From an uncultured Oscillospiraceae bacterium (lineage in GTDB: Bacteria > Bacillota > Clostridia > Oscillospirales > Acutalibacteraceae), in contig CAJKBW010000048.1 in NCBI GenBank assembly GCA_905198295.1, positions 1 to 23,558 on the forward strand: DNA of 23,558 nucleotides, read 5' to 3'. Each line of letters begins with the position of its first letter. Positions within the stretch are counted from its first letter, which is position 1. The position numbers and the translations under genes were made by a program. This document shows positions 21,896-23,558 of this stretch, in pieces. The notes under the pieces were generated by a model that saw only the letters and a list, made by a program, of their open reading frames with translations, made no database searches and was not told the origin of the DNA.

Positions 21896-22088
21896 ATGGA
21901 AAGTCATCGGCTCACTCACGCCGTCGCTCCTCCTTTCCGCAAAAAGTCACGCTCGGCGCACCTGCTCGGTTATAAACGACCTCGCGACGGTTCGCTGTTG
22001 CTACCAACTTTTTTACGGGATACAAGAGTGCAAATCCTTCTCGAAAAAATGCTTAGGGGTCCATTTTGTAGCACCCTCACAGACCAGT

Positions 22089-22124
22089 GGCCGGCAATTC
22101 ATTATGAATTGCCGGCCGCTTTTT
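22089..22124 (+). terminator. orphan intrinsic terminator 1
   Basis: A 14-bp inverted repeat (22089-22102 with 22104-22117) is followed by T5. No gene precedes it after the tRNA. Confidence 0.8.
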
Positions 22125-22167
22125 GTGCAGCCCAACCATGAACGGATTTTTATCTCGTCCTTCCACA

Positions 22168-22203
22168 TCACCGCAAGCGATGCACCGCTTGCGGTGATTT
22201 TTT
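22168..22203 (+). terminator. orphan intrinsic terminator 2
   Basis: The 12-bp stem TCACCGCAAGCG (22168-22179) / CGCTTGCGGTGA (22186-22197) with a 6-base loop is followed by T6 on the plus strand. Confidence 0.85.
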
Positions 22204-22275
22204 GATAAAAGTTACCGGTGTGCGCATACCTCTGCCCCAACCGTTAAAAGATGATCGGCTTTTGTGGATACTGTC

Positions 22276-22465
22276 GTCATAAACCAGTGTACCAGGCCGG
22301 AGCCTCCCAGAATAAGGAGATTGTCCAGCGGGTGGTTCGGAATTCGTGGAAATACCAGTGTGCTGGACAGCTGTGATTTTAGCCGAACACCCCAAGCATA
22401 CAGCGTTGATCGGGCAGCGGTGCCGCCTTCCGGAACGACCACAGATGGCCTTAAAAAGTCGTGAT
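22276..22465. ncRNA. candidate structured RNA with two interleaved long helices
   Basis: Helix A pairs TGTCCAGC (22322-22329) with GCTGGACA (22362-22369) without mismatch. Helix B pairs GGGTG-g-TTCGG (22330-22340) with CCGAACACCC (22383-22392), ten pairs with one bulged base. The order A, B, A', B' makes a pseudoknot or two mutually exclusive folds. Smaller hairpins flank it: CTCC/GGAG (22304-22307 with 22315-22318), GGCA/TGCC (22413-22416 with 22421-22424) and ACGAC/GTCGT near 22435-22462. Strand is undecided: two possible G-U extensions of helix A favour plus, where it would lead into the gene at 22490, while an extended -10 (TGATACAAT) exists on the minus strand near 22510. ORFs over it are not protein-like. 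Confidence 0.5.
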
Positions 22466-22489
22466 GGCCAAAAAATCAAGTAAATATTT

Positions 22490-23206
22490 ATGCGCATTGG
22501 CTATTGTATCACGATTGCGGTAAGCGACACGACGAATGCGGTTTTCAACGACTTTGTCAGAGCTAAGGGTATGAAAAAAGGCTCTGCGATGAACGATGTT
22601 CTGGAATTTTTTATGCTGGCGAAGGATGAAGAGCTGTATCTCCAGTTAAAGAAAAAGTATTTAGGTGTTGAAAAAGCGGTAGATATGATCAAAGATCTGG
22701 ATGGTGACCCACAGCCCAAAGATTATTTGTTTATGAAGCTTGGCCAATCGCTTACCACAGACGGACACCTGCTCAACGGGGCTGAAACCATGCAGGTATA
22801 TTTGCGGGATGCCAAGGAAAAGCACGGAAGGACCTGGTTCTTTACGCAGTCCCTTACGGTGGGAATGAGCAAAAAAAGAGTAGAGGCTTACAGCAGACGG
22901 ATTCAATCTGGCAAAGGCCTGCAGATGCTGTTTGCGCTCAATCAGGAACTCAACGGAAATGAGATCGCCTATCGTGCGGATGTGACGGCGATAAAGTCCT
23001 TCACCAGTCCGGTCACCGCGCCGGATGGCGACTGTCCGGCGGAATACGCGGGGGAAAAAGGCCGTATTTGGATTCAGTTGGAGAATCTGAAAGAAGAAAG
23101 CACCTTGCAGACAAGCATGTTTAAAATCGCCAGCACCGGCAAGAGTCTGAAAGAGGTGTTGGCCAGATCGCAGTACCATTTTGGATATATTGAATTGATC
23201 GATTGA
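22490..23206 (+). CDS. protein with ribbon-helix-helix-like N terminus and uncharacterised C-terminal domain
   Basis: This 238-residue protein is not a family I can name. Residues 8-50 read like a ribbon-helix-helix DNA-binding segment: a short strand I-T-I-A-V-S, then F-N-D-F-V-R-A-K-G-M-K-K-G-S-A-M-N-D-V-L-E-F-F. A charged helix (about 45-70) follows. The C-terminal part (about 80-235) has T-W-F-F-T-Q-S-L-T-V-G-M-S-K-K-R-V-E-x-Y, strands with I-A-Y-R-A-D-V-T-A-I, and R-I-W-I-Q-L-E-N-L. This pattern faintly resembles EVE/PUA-like modified-base or RNA-binding folds (weak inference). No Shine-Dalgarno precedes ATG 22490, so its translation may rely on the upstream structured region. It lies in A/T-richer DNA beyond the tRNA and may belong to an acquired element. 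Confidence 0.72.
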   Translation: MRIGYCITIAVSDTTNAVFNDFVRAKGMKKGSAMNDVLEFFMLAKDEELYLQLKKKYLGVEKAVDMIKDLDGDPQPKDYLFMKLGQSLTTDGHLLNGAETMQVYLRDAKEKHGRTWFFTQSLTVGMSKKRVEAYSRRIQSGKGLQMLFALNQELNGNEIAYRADVTAIKSFTSPVTAPDGDCPAEYAGEKGRIWIQLENLKEESTLQTSMFKIASTGKSLKEVLARSQYHFGYIELID

Positions 23207-23281
23207 AGTGTGTATGGTGTTTTTGGGGATGCGTTTCTACGTGTTTGACTTCGGATATTAAAAATCAGGGAGTGAAAAGGT

Positions 23282-23558
23282 ATGTGGAAAAACGAATGGC
23301 TGACAGATGATGAAACGGCTCTGGGAGCGCTGAATTTTCTGAGCCAAAAAGGCAGAACTGTAAACAAAAGGCTGCTCAAGCATGCAAAGCAGCCGCACGG
23401 GATCGATCTGGTTGTCAAGCTGGAAAATGAAAAAGGCAGAGGAAACCGGTATTTCATCACTGCAAAAGGCAACTTACAATATGACGGAACCAAAGTGAGG
23501 CCGTTTATAGATCCTGTTTTGTATTTGGCGCTGATGCAGATGATTTTACGGCTAAATA
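23282..23558 (+). CDS. unknown protein, cut by the window edge
   Basis: The frame is open from ATG 23282 to the end of the window (92 codons). GGGAG lies about ten bases upstream within a purine-rich run that ends just before the start. The visible part is soluble and basic, with a helix containing A-L-G-A-L-N-F-L-S-Q-K-G, strands G-I-D-L-V-V-K-L and N-R-Y-F-I-T-A-K-G, and a C-terminal hydrophobic helix L-Y-L-A-L-M-Q-M-I-L. No family is recognised. It follows the previous gene by 75 bp on the same strand and is probably part of the same acquired segment. Confidence 0.65.
   Translation, partial: MWKNEWLTDDETALGALNFLSQKGRTVNKRLLKHAKQPHGIDLVVKLENEKGRGNRYFITAKGNLQYDGTKVRPFIDPVLYLALMQMILRLN

Larger units (their letters stand above)
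21896..22203. other. noncoding stretch with two terminators and no gene
   Basis: No ORF here is credible. A possible promoter, TTGCTA (21998-22003), 17 bp, TACAAG (22021-22026), precedes the first of two strong terminators by about 65 bp, which would give an RNA of about 90 nt. It directly follows the tRNA gene, a common position for remnants of integrated elements. Confidence 0.4.

Noticed and set aside
22168..22497. Minus-strand ORFs at 22168-22497 and 22212-22442
   Set aside because: They lack ribosome sites and domain features, one runs through a terminator hairpin, and both overlie the strongly self-complementary region interpreted as RNA.

Overview
The window looks like chromosomal DNA from a GC-rich, Gram-positive, spore-forming member of the Clostridia, most like the Oscillospiraceae/Ruminococcaceae group. 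The grounds are a soj/spo0J-type parAB pair with canonical parS sites, dipicolinate synthase genes behind a sigma-K-like promoter, strong purine-rich Shine-Dalgarno sites, TTGACA/TATAAT promoters, ECF-type vitamin transporters and a Gram-positive cell-wall sorting signal. The parAB-parS cluster suggests that the left end lies in the origin-proximal part of the chromosome. The species cannot be named from the sequence alone.

Layout. Positions 1-378 hold the broken 3' end of a mannitol dehydrogenase/fructuronate reductase family gene. Positions 397-3590 carry a 38-bp palindrome with a parS core, then parA, parB (with a second parS inside it) and serS. Positions 3665-5165 are an acyl-ACP thioesterase overlapped by a conserved protein with a nuclease-like core. 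A convergent GNAT gene follows. Positions 5973-6670 are a self-contained queT unit: promoter, preQ1-type riboswitch candidate, gene, terminator. Positions 6803-7882 are a PadR repressor with its likely operator and two DUF1048 proteins.

Positions 8082-10085 (minus strand) carry a DUF1624 membrane acyltransferase-like protein, a GNAT protein and rpiB. Positions 10220-12524 (plus) are an ECF-type sigma factor coupled to a membrane protein with four extracellular repeats. Positions 12704-14414 (minus) are dpaA-dpaB. Positions 14582-15163 (minus) are an ECF S component, probably for pantothenate, with a structured leader. Positions 15359-16842 (minus) are coaX plus a GNAT gene. Divergent from coaX are an HD-domain protein and an AAA ATPase, which converge on an unknown membrane protein.

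The right end differs. There is an orphan small transcription unit (19462-19590), a beta-helix surface protein with an SPQTG sorting signal, a tRNA-Pro gene preceded by a degenerate tRNA-Pro copy on the same transcript, and gene-poor DNA with two orphan terminators. After these come a likely structured RNA with two interleaved long helices (22322-22392), a ribbon-helix-helix-like protein and an unknown gene cut by the window edge. The tRNA boundary, the change in gene type and the A/T-richer text suggest an acquired segment starting at the tRNA.

Functional links visible here: ParAB and parS serve chromosome partition and sporulation; DpaAB makes the spore core solute dipicolinate; the ECF S component and CoaX could be uptake and first step of coenzyme A synthesis; QueT with its leader handles queuosine precursors; the sigma factor and repeat protein form a probable signal-transducing pair. 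The best leads for something undescribed are the pseudoknot-like RNA at 22.3 kb, the four-repeat sigma-factor partner and the structured leader of the ECF S component.
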